DNA of 64,000 bases, from the NCBI RefSeq assembly GCF_005503695.1, contig NZ_SCMU01000015.1, forward strand, positions 1 through 64,000, given 5' to 3'. This document shows positions 9,455 through 20,220 of the stretch, piece by piece (position 1 is the stretch's first letter; every line of letters starts with the position of its first letter). Made by a program: the position numbers and the translations under genes. The notes under the pieces were generated by a model, which ran no database searches, had not been told where the DNA came from, and worked only from the letters and a program-made list of their open reading frames with translations. The DNA comes from Sphingopyxis sp. 2PD (GTDB lineage: Bacteria > Pseudomonadota > Alphaproteobacteria > Sphingomonadales > Sphingomonadaceae).

Positions 9455-10960
9455 ATGATAACCGCCGATCAAGCCTGGCAGGCACTTGCCGACTGGCAGC
9501 CGCAGAAACTGACCGGCCTGGTCGCCGCCGATCCCGCCGCCCGCCTAGACGCGATGGTCCGCAGCGTTGCCGACATCCGGTTCGATTTCGCCAAGACGCA
9601 TCTCGACGATGCTGCGGTCGCGATCCTGTCTGACCTCGCCGCGGCGCAGGATTTCGGCGGGCGGCGCAAGACGCTGTTTTCGGGCGGCATCGCGAACCCC
9701 ACCGAAAACCGCGCCGCCGAACATAGCGCCGAACGCGGCGACGGCGCGCCCGAATCCGTCCATCGCGCGCAGGCGCTGCACCAGCGGATGCGAATGATGA
9801 TCGACGCGATCGAGGCGGGCGCATTCGGCGAGATCCGTCACTTGCTCCACATCGGCATCGGCGGGTCGGCGCTCGGCCCGGACCTGCTCGTCGATGCGCT
9901 GGGGCGCCACAGCGACCGTTATGATGTCGCGGTGGTGTCGAACGTCGACGGCGCGGCGCTCGAAGAAGCCTTCGCCAAATTCAGCCCCGAACATACGCTG
10001 GTCGCGGTTGCGTCCAAGACCTTCACGACCACCGAAACCTTGCTCAACGCCAATTCGGCGCTGCAATGGCTCGATGAAGCCGGGGTTGCCGACCCGCTCG
10101 GCCGTTTCATCGCGCTGACCGCGATGCCCGATCGCGCGATCGAATGGGGGATCGACGAAACGCGCATCCTGCCGTTCAGCGAGACGGTCGGCGGGCGCTA
10201 TTCCTTGTGGTCGTCGATCGGCTTCCCCGCGGCGCTCGCACTCGGCTGGGATGCGTTCGAGGATCTGCTTGAGGGCGCGGCCGAGATGGACCGTCATTTC
10301 CGGCTGGCCGATGGCGCCGACAATGTCTGCCTGCTCGCCGCCTTCGTCGATCAGCTTTATGCCAACCGGCTGGGGTGCCAGACGCGCGCGGTGTTCGCCT
10401 ATGACGAACGGTTGCGCCTGCTGCCTAGCTATCTGCAACAGCTGGAGATGGAATCCAACGGCAAGTCGGTGACGCTGGCGGGTGATGCGCTGGGTCGGCA
10501 CAGCGCGCCGATCACCTGGGGCGGGGTCGGCACCGATGCGCAGCATGCGGTGTTCCAGCTCCTCCATCAGGGAACGAACCTCGTCCCGGTCGAACTCGTC
10601 GTCGCGCGCGAGCCCGATCATCTGCTCGACGAGGCGCATCACGAAACGCTCGTCGCCAATTGCATCGCGCAGGGCGCCGCGCTGATGACGGGGCGGGCCA
10701 GCGCCGATGGCGCGCGCCACTATCCCGGCGACCGGCCCTCGACGACGATCCTGCTCGATCAACTGACCCCGCACGCGCTCGGCGCGCTGATCGCCTTTTA
10801 CGAGCATCGCGTGTTCGCCAATGCGGTGCTGCTGGGGATCAACCCGTTCGACCAGTTCGGGGTCGAGCTCGGCAAGGAGATGGCGAAGGGGCTGGCCGAG
10901 GGGACCGTCGAATTCGACCCCGCGACACAGGCGCTGATGGCCGCCGCGCTGGGCGAATGA
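9455..10960 (+). CDS. pgi: glucose-6-phosphate isomerase
   Basis: Interconverts glucose-6-phosphate and fructose-6-phosphate in the cytoplasm. Of normal family length (501 residues). The phosphate-binding signature GIGGSALGP lies near residue 138, the SKTFTTTETL loop near residue 185, and the conserved ESNGKS region near residue 335. The C-terminal NPFDQFGVELGKE block completes the fold. I chose ATG 9455 over ATG 9446 because GGAGG (9441-9445) sits 9 nt upstream of 9455 but abuts 9446. Monocistronic by its context; it diverges from lepB. Confidence 0.95.
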   Translation: MITADQAWQALADWQPQKLTGLVAADPAARLDAMVRSVADIRFDFAKTHLDDAAVAILSDLAAAQDFGGRRKTLFSGGIANPTENRAAEHSAERGDGAPESVHRAQALHQRMRMMIDAIEAGAFGEIRHLLHIGIGGSALGPDLLVDALGRHSDRYDVAVVSNVDGAALEEAFAKFSPEHTLVAVASKTFTTTETLLNANSALQWLDEAGVADPLGRFIALTAMPDRAIEWGIDETRILPFSETVGGRYSLWSSIGFPAALALGWDAFEDLLEGAAEMDRHFRLADGADNVCLLAAFVDQLYANRLGCQTRAVFAYDERLRLLPSYLQQLEMESNGKSVTLAGDALGRHSAPITWGGVGTDAQHAVFQLLHQGTNLVPVELVVAREPDHLLDEAHHETLVANCIAQGAALMTGRASADGARHYPGDRPSTTILLDQLTPHALGALIAFYEHRVFANAVLLGINPFDQFGVELGKEMAKGLAEGTVEFDPATQALMAAALGE

Positions 10961-11070
10961 GGTCGCGCCACTATCTGTAATGGCAAAAATCGATTGGCAT
11001 ATGCGGCGCGCGTAACCACATAGGCGCGCGCTGCCAACGTCAGCCAAGCCAATTTTCGGGGATCTCCTTC

Positions 11071-12417
11071 ATGAGCAATTTCGACTTCGACCTGTTTGTC
11101 ATCGGCGCCGGGTCGGGCGGGGTTCGCGCCTCGCGTGTCGCCGCCTCGCATGGCGCGCGCGTCGCGGTGGCCGAAGAACATCGGGTAGGGGGCACGTGTG
11201 TGATCCGTGGCTGCGTGCCGAAAAAGCTGCTCGTTTATGGCGCCCATTTTGCCGAAGATCTGAAGGATGCGCGCCACTTCGGCTGGGACGTTCCCGACTG
11301 CAAGTTCGATTGGGACCGGCTGCGCGACAATGTGTTGAACGAGGTGACTCGGCTTGAGGGGCTGTACGGCCAGACGCTCGACAATCATAAGGTCACCCTG
11401 TTCAAATCGCGCGCAACGATCGTCGGGCCGCAGAAAGTCCGCCTGAGCGACGGGCAGGAAATCAGCGCCGAACGCATCCTGATCGCGACCGGCGGCTGGC
11501 CGTTCGTTCCCGAATTTCCGGGCAGCGAACATGCGATCACCTCGAACGAGGTCTTTCATCTGGACCGCTTGCCCATGCGGGTGGTGATTGCGGGTGGTGG
11601 CTATATCGCCAATGAATTTGCCGGCATCTTCAACGAATTCGGCAGCAAGGTGACGATCGTCAACCGCGGCGACACGATCCTGCGCGGCTATGACGAGCAG
11701 ATCCGCGACCGCCTGCTGCAAATCTCGATGACCAAGGGCATCGAATTCAAGTTCAACGCCCCGTTCGAATCGATCGAGAAGAAGGCCGACGGTTCGCTGA
11801 CGGTCCACCTCGGCAATAGCGATCCGATCGACGCCGACATCGTGCTGTTTGCGGCAGGGCGCGTGCCCAACACCAAGGGGCTGGGGCTAGAGGAGGCCGG
11901 CGTCGAACTCGACCAGGCCGGCGCGATCAAGGTCGATGAAACGAACCAGTCGTCGGTACCCAGCATCTATGCGGTCGGCGACGTCACCAACCGCATCCAG
12001 CTGACCCCGGTCGCGATCCGCGAGGGGCAGGCCTTTGCCGACAGCGTGTTCGGCGGCAAGCCGACGGTCGTCGATTACGCCAATGTCCCGAGCGCGGTGT
12101 TCAGCCACCCGCCGATCGGCGCGGTGGGGATGACCGAGGCCGAGGCGCGCAACAAGCTCGGCACGGTTCGCGTGTATACCAGCGATTTCCGCGCGATGAA
12201 GAATGTGCTGGCGGGGCGCAACGAGCGCGCGCTGTACAAGATGGTGGTGAATGAGGCGACCGACCAGGTTGTCGGGCTGCACATGATCGGCCCGGACGCG
12301 CCGGAGATTTTGCAGGCGGCGGCGGTCGCGGTGAAGGCAGGGCTGACCAAGGCCGATTTCGACGCGACGGTGGCTTTGCATCCGAGCATGGCGGAAGAGT
12401 TGGTTTTGCTGAAATAG
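11071..12417 (+). CDS. gor: glutathione-disulfide reductase
   Basis: FAD- and NADPH-dependent enzyme that keeps glutathione reduced in the cytoplasm, 448 residues. The N-terminal FAD site is GAGSGG. The redox-active disulfide is C43 and C48 in CVIRGC, the form seen in plant and alphaproteobacterial glutathione reductases. The NADPH site GGGYIANEFAG follows near residue 175. The C-terminal catalytic motif is HPSMAEE. It starts at ATG 11071 after a GGGGATCTCC leader. It converges on the ScfR-type regulator gene; repeat family A lies between them. Confidence 0.95.
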   Translation: MSNFDFDLFVIGAGSGGVRASRVAASHGARVAVAEEHRVGGTCVIRGCVPKKLLVYGAHFAEDLKDARHFGWDVPDCKFDWDRLRDNVLNEVTRLEGLYGQTLDNHKVTLFKSRATIVGPQKVRLSDGQEISAERILIATGGWPFVPEFPGSEHAITSNEVFHLDRLPMRVVIAGGGYIANEFAGIFNEFGSKVTIVNRGDTILRGYDEQIRDRLLQISMTKGIEFKFNAPFESIEKKADGSLTVHLGNSDPIDADIVLFAAGRVPNTKGLGLEEAGVELDQAGAIKVDETNQSSVPSIYAVGDVTNRIQLTPVAIREGQAFADSVFGGKPTVVDYANVPSAVFSHPPIGAVGMTEAEARNKLGTVRVYTSDFRAMKNVLAGRNERALYKMVVNEATDQVVGLHMIGPDAPEILQAAAVAVKAGLTKADFDATVALHPSMAEELVLLK

Positions 12418-12438
12418 TCCGTCGCAGACCAATGCCTC

Positions 12439-12517
12439 CCGTTCGTGTCGAGCGAAGTCGAGACACGTTAAGTCTGCCGCTAACTCAGCGTGTCTCGACT
12501 TCGCTCGACACGAACGG
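12439..12517. repeat. paired inverted repeat, family A copy 2
   Basis: Arms CCGTTCGTGTCGAGCGAAG and complement around a short centre. Located between the convergent gor and regulator genes, where it could end transcription from both sides. Confidence 0.85.
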
Positions 12518-12540
12518 ACTTTAGGTTGGTATTCCCGAAA

Positions 12541-13950
12541 TCACCCAATCCGATACGGCACAACATCGCGCCGGTCCGGATCGACCAAAATCGGCCGATC
12601 GCTCGGCGGAAAGGCGCGCTGGTCGCAATCGTCACGCGGGCAGATGCGGCATGACAGGCCGATGCGTGATGCCGCTTGTGGGGCGCCGACATCCACCCCG
12701 TCGGCATAGACGAAGTCCCCGGCATATTGCGCCTCGCACCCGAGCGCGACGGCGTAGCGGCGTGGCGATCGCGCATAGCTACCCGACGGTTTGACCAACC
12801 CCTTCGCCATCGACACATAGCGCAACCCGTCGGGGGTCTCGGCCAGCTGGAACAGGATGCGGTCGGGGATCGCTGCGGCCTCATGAACGATCCACAAAGG
12901 GCAGGCGCCGCCGAAGCGCGCGAATTGCAGCCGCGTCGCCGAGTGCCGCTTGGTGATATTGCCCGCCATGTCGACGCGGCAGAAGAACATCGGAATGCCG
13001 CGCGCGCCGGGGCGCTGGAGGGTCGAGAGGCGGTGGCATGCCTGTTCGAAGCTCACCCCATATTCCAGCCGCAACCTGTCGATGTCGTGGCGCACGGCGC
13101 GCGCGCTGGCGCGGAACGGGGCGTAGGGCATCAGCACCGCGCCTGCGGCATAGTTGGCAAGGCCGACGTGAAGCAGCTGCCGTGCCGCTGCGGTCCGAAG
13201 TGGGGACGCCTCCACCACCGCCGCGATCTCGCGCGCCAGCGCCAGTGCGGCGAGCTGATGCGCGAGCTGGAAGCGGCGGCTCTCGGCGGGCTGCGACGGG
13301 TCGATGACGAGGTGGCGCATCGTCGCGTCGAAATCGCGCAGGCTTTGCGTCTGCGTATAGACGATCGAAATGCCGAGCGCGTCGCGCAGCCGCCGCTCGA
13401 TCGTCTCGATCGCGGGCGAGGGCTCTTTGCCGCGCAATTGCCCTGCCAGCGCCTCGGCGGCGCGGTCGATGCTATCGACGTAATTGCCCGCATCGTGGAA
13501 CCAGTCGCGCACCTCTTCCCACGGCAGGCGGCTGCCCTCGGCGGTCCCGCCGGTCAGCGCCTCGTCGATGATCTGCAGGCGTTGGCCGGCGCGGCGATAG
13601 GCGGCGTGGAGCGCGACGAACTGGTCGGTAAGCTGCGGCTGTTGCAGCGCGGCGCGTTCGAGCTGTTCGGGAGGGAGCGGCGCGGCGGCGAACAGGGGGT
13701 CGGCCGCGGCCTCGCGCAGCGCCCCGGCGCGGCGGTCGCCGGCATCGGCGGCGACTTCTTCCCATTCGAGCGGGAACAGTTTTTGCAGCCGGTCGAGGAG
13801 GGCGGGGGTCAGCGGGCGGTCGTCATGCTCGATCTGGCTGAGGTAGGAGGCCGAGATGCCGAGCTTTGCCGCGAAGTCCGACTGGCGGAGGTTGCGGGCT
13901 TCCCGAAGTTGGCGAAGTTGCCGCCCAGCGTAGAGTCGGTTCGGAACCAT
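12541..13950 (-). CDS. short-chain fatty acyl-CoA regulator family protein (XRE-DUF955-DUF2083), likely regulator of propionate genes
   Basis: A 469-residue regulator. An XRE helix-turn-helix lies at residues 5-60 (RQSDFAAKLGISASYLSQIE), then an ImmA/IrrE-like region and a C-terminal ligand-type domain with a Cys cluster (CRICPRDDC). This layout matches the ScfR group, whose member PccR in Rhodobacter sphaeroides controls propionyl-CoA carboxylase genes in response to acyl-CoA (recalled knowledge). It is divergent from pccB with TTTGCAA repeats between, which supports the same role here. I start it at ATG 13950; the frame is open far upstream but that part is antisense to pccB. Confidence 0.88.
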   Translation of the reverse strand: MVPNRLYAGRQLRQLREARNLRQSDFAAKLGISASYLSQIEHDDRPLTPALLDRLQKLFPLEWEEVAADAGDRRAGALREAAADPLFAAAPLPPEQLERAALQQPQLTDQFVALHAAYRRAGQRLQIIDEALTGGTAEGSRLPWEEVRDWFHDAGNYVDSIDRAAEALAGQLRGKEPSPAIETIERRLRDALGISIVYTQTQSLRDFDATMRHLVIDPSQPAESRRFQLAHQLAALALAREIAAVVEASPLRTAAARQLLHVGLANYAAGAVLMPYAPFRASARAVRHDIDRLRLEYGVSFEQACHRLSTLQRPGARGIPMFFCRVDMAGNITKRHSATRLQFARFGGACPLWIVHEAAAIPDRILFQLAETPDGLRYVSMAKGLVKPSGSYARSPRRYAVALGCEAQYAGDFVYADGVDVGAPQAASRIGLSCRICPRDDCDQRAFPPSDRPILVDPDRRDVVPYRIG

Positions 13951-13964
13951 CGGCGGGACCTTAA

Positions 13965-13995
13965 TTTGCAAATATTGACTTTGCAACTTTGCAAA
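13965..13995. promoter_or_regulatory. TTTGCAAA operator cluster between regulator and pccB
   Basis: TTTGCAAA at 13965-13972, TTTGCAAC at 13980-13987 and TTTGCAAA at 13988-13995, with a fourth weak ATTTGCG at 14001. The palindromic 8-mer matches the half-site I recall for PccR (TTTGCAAA, spacer, TTTGCAAA). Positioned in the shared promoter region, it can serve both genes. Spacing here differs from the recalled 4-nt spacer. Confidence 0.7.
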
Positions 13996-14058
13996 TTCGC
14001 ATTTGCGCGGCGCGCTGTAAGCGGGCAAGCGACAGTTTAACCTGTTTGGGAGAGCCGG

Positions 14059-15591
14059 ATGTCCGCCAATATCGCCGAAATGGAACGCCGCCGCGCCGCC
14101 GCCGCGCTGGGCGGCGGGCAGAAGCGCATCGACGCGCAGCACAGCAAGGGCAAGCTGACGGCGCGCGAGCGGCTCGACGTGCTGCTCGACGAGGGATCGT
14201 TCGAAGAGCTCGACACCTATGTCGAGCATGACTGCGTCGATTTCGGGATGCAGGATCAGAAGATCCCCGGCGACGGCGTTGTCACCGGATCGGGGACGAT
14301 CAACGGCCGTCTGGTCTATGTGTTCAGCCAGGATTTCACCGTCTTTGGCGGTTCGCTGTCGAAACGCCATGCCGAAAAAATCTGCAAGGTGATGGACAAG
14401 GCGATGCTGGTCGGCGCGCCGGTGATCGGCCTGAACGACAGCGGCGGCGCGCGCATCCAGGAGGGCGTCGCGTCGCTTGGCGGCTATGCCGATGTGTTCC
14501 AGAAGAATGTGCTGGCGTCGGGCGTGGTGCCGCAGATCAGCCTGATCATGGGTCCGTGCGCCGGCGGGGCGGTTTACAGCCCCGCGATGACCGACTTCAT
14601 CTTCATGGTGAAAGACAGCTCGTATATGTTCGTCACCGGCCCCGATGTGGTCAAGACGGTGACGAACGAGGTGGTGACGCAAGAAGAACTCGGCGGCGCG
14701 ATCACGCACACGACCAAGAGCTCGGTCGCCGATCTGGCGTTCGAGAACGACATCGAGGCGCTGCTCGCGGCGCGCGATTTCTTTGACTATCTGCCCGAAA
14801 ACAACCGTGCCGGGGTTCCCGTACGCCCGACGAGCGACCCGTTCGACCGCGCGGAGATGAGCCTCGACACGCTGATCCCGCCCAATGCGAACCAGCCGTA
14901 TGACATGCACGAGCTGATCCGCAAAACAGTCGACGAGGGCGACTTCTTCGAGGTGCAGCCGGCGCATGCGGGCAACATCATCTGCGGCTTCGGGCGCATC
15001 GAGGGGCGGACGATCGGCATTGTCGCGAATCAGCCGTTGGTGCTCGCGGGTGTGCTCGACATCAATTCGTCGAAGAAGGCGGCGCGCTTCGTGCGTTTTT
15101 GCGACGCATTCGAAATCCCGATCATCACCTTCGTCGACGTCCCCGGCTTCCTGCCCGGCACGGCGCAGGAATTTAACGGCATCATCAAGCATGGCGCGAA
15201 GCTGCTGTTCGCTTATGCCGAGGCGACGGTGCCCAAGATCACGGTGATCACGCGCAAGGCCTATGGCGGCGCCTATGACGTGATGGCGTCAAAGCATCTG
15301 CGCGGCGACCTAAACTATGCTTGGCCGACCGCCGAGATCGCGGTGATGGGCGCAAAGGGCGCGGTCGAGATCATCTTCCGCAGCGACATCGGTGACCCGG
15401 AGAAGATCGCACAGCGGACGAAGGAATATGAGGACCGTTTTGCCAATCCGTTTGTTGCGGCGCAGCGGGGCTATATCGACGAGGTCATCTACCCGCACTC
15501 GACGCGGCGGCGGATTGCGCTGGGGTTACGGAAGCTTCGGAACAAGGGCCTCGAGAACCCGTGGAAGAAGCATGATAATATTCCGCTATGA
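14059..15591 (+). CDS. pccB: propionyl-CoA carboxylase beta chain
   Basis: Carboxyltransferase subunit, 510 residues, that moves CO2 from biotin to propionyl-CoA to form methylmalonyl-CoA. Glycine-rich oxyanion segments are visible: [11 protein letters not shown] and [12 protein letters not shown] in the N-half, and [11 protein letters not shown] with the [12 protein letters not shown] block in the C-half. The partner biotin carboxylase/carrier subunit is pccA at 20221. It is the first gene of the propionate operon, preceded by the TTTGCAA operators. It overlaps the next gene by 4 nt (ATGA). Confidence 0.96.
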   Translation: MSANIAEMERRRAAAALGGGQKRIDAQHSKGKLTARERLDVLLDEGSFEELDTYVEHDCVDFGMQDQKIPGDGVVTGSGTINGRLVYVFSQDFTVFGGSLSKRHAEKICKVMDKAMLVGAPVIGLNDSGGARIQEGVASLGGYADVFQKNVLASGVVPQISLIMGPCAGGAVYSPAMTDFIFMVKDSSYMFVTGPDVVKTVTNEVVTQEELGGAITHTTKSSVADLAFENDIEALLAARDFFDYLPENNRAGVPVRPTSDPFDRAEMSLDTLIPPNANQPYDMHELIRKTVDEGDFFEVQPAHAGNIICGFGRIEGRTIGIVANQPLVLAGVLDINSSKKAARFVRFCDAFEIPIITFVDVPGFLPGTAQEFNGIIKHGAKLLFAYAEATVPKITVITRKAYGGAYDVMASKHLRGDLNYAWPTAEIAVMGAKGAVEIIFRSDIGDPEKIAQRTKEYEDRFANPFVAAQRGYIDEVIYPHSTRRRIALGLRKLRNKGLENPWKKHDNIPL

Positions 15592-15944
15592 GCAGGGAAA
15601 CGCGAGAGCGCCGGTTGAAGGCAGAGGAGAACTGGCCCGACCTTCGACAGTTCCTTGAAAGCTATGTGCACGAAGATTGGGACCGTTTCGATGCGAGCCC
15701 GGAGGCGGCGATTTATCGGGCGATCGGCGATCACCCCGTCGAAATGCGGCAGACAATCGTGCGACAATGGTGGGACTGGAACAACGTCGAGTCTTCGCAA
15801 TATGATCCTCGACCGGCGATAAACGATGGGCTGGGTGTCAACATTCATTTCGAGAGTCCCGAGGCCGGGCGTCACTTTATGAATATGGTCTACGACAAGC
15901 TCATCGTGTCGATCCGTAAGGAAGTGGAGCATTGGAAGCCATGA
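15588..15944 (+). CDS. CdiI-like immunity-family small protein
   Basis: A 118-residue soluble protein. The segment [16 protein letters not shown] near residues 20-35 resembles the start of contact-dependent inhibition immunity proteins (CdiI_2 type), which typically have a FLxxYxHxDWD motif. Its ATG overlaps the pccB stop, so it is translated with the operon, yet it has no evident link to propionate metabolism. No toxin gene lies nearby. The gene is real by its coupling and codon pattern; the family call is from motif memory only. Confidence 0.6.
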   Translation: MSRETRERRLKAEENWPDLRQFLESYVHEDWDRFDASPEAAIYRAIGDHPVEMRQTIVRQWWDWNNVESSQYDPRPAINDGLGVNIHFESPEAGRHFMNMVYDKLIVSIRKEVEHWKP

Positions 15945-15963
15945 AACCAGGCCGTCCCAACCG

Positions 15964-16100
15964 AATCCTCCCCGGAACGGGGAGGGGGACCATGCGAAGC
16001 ATGGTGGAGGGGGCTGTCGATTTTGAGCTGCGTCGCGTCAGGATGCCACCCCCCTCCGTCAGCGCTGCGCGCTGCCACCTCCCCGCGAGCGGGGAGGATT
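15964..16100. repeat. paired palindromic repeats, CCTCCCC type, without a gene
   Basis: AATCCTCCCC at the left end is matched by GGGGAGGATT at the right end. Each arm contains its own hairpin (CCTCCCCGGAACGGGGAGG on the left, CCTCCCCGCGAGCGGGGAGG on the right). About 80 nt of other sequence separates them. The layout resembles the arms flanking the DUF559 gene at 42.7 kb. The element sits between pccB/CdiI-like and the epimerase. Confidence 0.75.
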
Positions 16101-16112
16101 GAAGGACGTATT

Positions 16113-16553
16113 ATGAAACTTGGAAGATTGAACCATATCGGCGTTGCGACGCCGTCGATCGCCGACAGCATCGTCTTTTACCGCGACGTCATGGGCGCGA
16201 CGAAGATCCACGCGCCGTTCGACCTCCCCGAGCAGGGGGTGAAGGTGTGTTTTGTCGACACGCCCGGTGCCGACGGCGCGCTGAACGGGACGCAGATCGA
16301 GCTGGTCGAGCCGCTGCCTGGCAACACTTCCATCGCGGGGTTTCTGGAGAAGAACCCGGCGGGCGGGCAGCATCATGTTTGTTACGAGGTGCCGGATATT
16401 CATGCGGCGAAGGCGGCGTTCGAGGCGCTTGGCAAACGGGTGCTGGGGAGCCCAAGGATCGGGGCGCATGGGACGCTGATTTTCTTCCTGCACCCCAAGG
16501 ATATGGGCGGGGTGCTGACCGAGATTATGGAGACGCCGAAGGGGGCGCATTAA
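16113..16553 (+). CDS. mce: methylmalonyl-CoA epimerase
   Basis: A 146-residue VOC-fold metalloenzyme that converts (S)- to (R)-methylmalonyl-CoA between the carboxylase and mutase steps. The N-terminal NHIGVATPS supplies the first metal His. A second is in GQHHVCYEV. A conserved Glu lies in LTEIMETP at the end. I start it at ATG 16113, with GAAGGA upstream; a longer frame exists but is encoded by the repeat at 15964-16100. Its place between pccB and the mutase gene is decisive for the assignment. Confidence 0.92.
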   Translation: MKLGRLNHIGVATPSIADSIVFYRDVMGATKIHAPFDLPEQGVKVCFVDTPGADGALNGTQIELVEPLPGNTSIAGFLEKNPAGGQHHVCYEVPDIHAAKAAFEALGKRVLGSPRIGAHGTLIFFLHPKDMGGVLTEIMETPKGAH

Positions 16554-16556
16554 TTG

Positions 16557-16730
16557 CTCCTCCCCCCTTGCGGGGGAGGAAAGTGGAGGTTGGGGACTTG
16601 TCCCCTACCGGAACTTGGAGAGGGGTTGGTTGGCGAGCCTGCGGCCCGCGACCCCTCTCCCAGCTACGACTAGGCGGCAAAGCCGCCAAGTCTTCGCATC
16701 CCTCTCCCGCAAGGTGAGAGGGGGTTTGGG
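16557..16730. repeat. cluster of palindromic repeats, CTCTCCC/CCTCCCC type, without a gene
   Basis: It begins with a hairpin CCTCCCCCCTTGCGGGGGAGG-like unit and ends with an inverted CCCTCTCCCGCAAGGTGAGAGGG unit. Between them are about 120 nt with further GGGGTTGG/ACCCCTCTCCC complementarity. These are the same core hairpins as at 42750 and 43179, here with no gene between them. Confidence 0.7.
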
Positions 16731-16744
16731 ATTAGAGACTGCAT

Positions 16745-18888
<2,144 letters not shown>

Positions 18889-18892
<4 letters not shown>

Positions 18893-19983
18893 ATTTGAAC
18901 ATTGACCGTTCCCCGGCGAAAGCCGGGGTCCAGAGCGATATGGCACCGGCGGTTCTGGACCGCCCTGGGCCCCGGCTTTCGCCGGGGTGCGACGATGAAG
19001 TTCGTCGCAACTGGACCCGCGAAGAAATCGCCGCACTGTTCGACCTGCCGTTCGACGAACTGATGTGGGAGGCGCAGGGCGTCCACCGTCGCCACCATGC
19101 GCGCGGCGAGATCCAGCTTTGCACCCTGCTCAGCATCAAGACCGGGGGCTGCGTCGAGGATTGCGGCTATTGCTCGCAGTCGAAGCACGCCGACAGCGGC
19201 CTGAAGGCCACCAAGCTGATGGACGTGCGCGCCGTCCTGCAGGCGGCGGCGCAGGCGAAGGATGCGGGATCGCAGCGTTTCTGCATGGGCGCCGCGTGGC
19301 GCAACCCCAAGGACCGCGACATGCCCGCGATCGTCGAGATGATCGAGGGCGTGCGCCAGATGGGCATGGAAACCTGCATGACGCTGGGGATGCTCAGCAA
19401 GGAACAGGCGCAGACGCTGGCGGTTGCGGGGCTCGATTATTACAACCATAATATCGACACTTCGCCGGAAAATTACGGCAATGTCATCACAACGCGCACC
19501 TTTCAGGAGCGGCTCGACACGCTGGAAGAGGTGCGCAGCGCCGGGATCAACGTCTGCTCGGGCGGGATCGTCGGCATGGGCGAGACGCGCGCCGACCGCG
19601 TCGGCTTCATCCACGCGCTCGCGACCCTTCCCGAACATCCGGGCAGCGTGCCGATCAACGCGCTGGTGCCGGTGAAAGGGACCGTGCTGGGCGACATGCT
19701 GGCGGACACCCCGCTGGCGAAGATCGACGACATCGAATTTGTCCGCACCGTCGCCGTCGCGCGCATCACCATGCCGCTCAGCATGGTGCGGTTGAGCGCG
19801 GGGCGCGAGAGCATGTCGGAGGCGACGCAGGCGCTCTGCTTCATGGCGGGCGCGAACAGCATCTTCACCGGCGACAAGTTGCTGACGACGGGCAACCGCG
19901 GCGACAATGCCGATGCGGCGCTGTTCGCGAAGCTGGGGATCGTGCCGATGATCAGCGAAGAGCCGATGCGAGCCGTATCGTGA
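18889..19983 (+). CDS. bioB: biotin synthase with a repeat-encoded N-terminus
   Basis: Radical-SAM enzyme that inserts sulfur into dethiobiotin. The 4Fe-4S motif is C88, C92, C95 (CVEDCGYC); the [10 protein letters not shown] block and a C-terminal [14 protein letters not shown] segment are present. In E. coli the first Cys is residue 53, so this protein has about 35 extra residues. They are encoded by the palindrome at 18911-18988. Candidate starts are GTG 18889 (overlapping the mutase stop) and ATG 18940 inside the repeat; no later usable start lies before the conserved domain. Being inside the propionate operon, it may supply biotin to PccA. Confidence 0.93.
18911..18988. repeat. palindromic repeat inside bioB coding sequence
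   Basis: CCCCGGCGAAAGCCGGGGTC at the left and the inverted CCCCGGCTTTCGCCGGGG at the right enclose about 40 nt. It encodes residues 8-33 of BioB in frame without a stop. Confidence 0.85.
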
Positions 19984-20216
19984 AAATAAGTCTCAATACG
20001 AAGACGGTTTTACTGAGTTTGCTGTTTGTTGGGTGGCTCAGTTTGACGTTGAGTGATCGTGCCATCCTGACCGGAAGAAAATCGATGTCATATGGAAATG
20101 GCCAATCTGTTCGTTGTCTATACTGGACGGGAGTAGGCCGACATGAAGTTGAACGATCTGGGCGTATTGGAACCATCAGCTGCCCGTGGTTGGTTAGCGA
20201 ATTAGAGAAACGGTAA
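19980..20216 (+). CDS. small single-pass membrane or exported protein, unknown
   Basis: A 78-residue protein starting at GTG 19980, overlapping the bioB stop by 4 nt. One hydrophobic segment ([16 protein letters not shown]) follows a short basic N-terminus; the rest is polar with two Cys. Base composition is clearly more AT-rich than the flanking genes, hinting at recent arrival. It ends 4 nt before pccA. It may not be functional, but the operon-like coupling argues for translation. No family recognised. Confidence 0.45.
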   Translation: MKISLNTKTVLLSLLFVGWLSLTLSDRAILTGRKSMSYGNGQSVRCLYWTGVGRHEVERSGRIGTISCPWLVSELEKR

Positions 20217-20220
20217 GCCG

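Noticed and set aside
9254-9472. An N-terminal extension of LepB by 73 residues
   Set aside because: It is encoded by the family A palindrome and contains no signal peptidase sequence.
13951-15192. A 414-codon upstream extension of the ScfR-type regulator frame
   Set aside because: It is antisense to pccB. The helix-turn-helix begins right after ATG 13950, and operator motifs lie in between.
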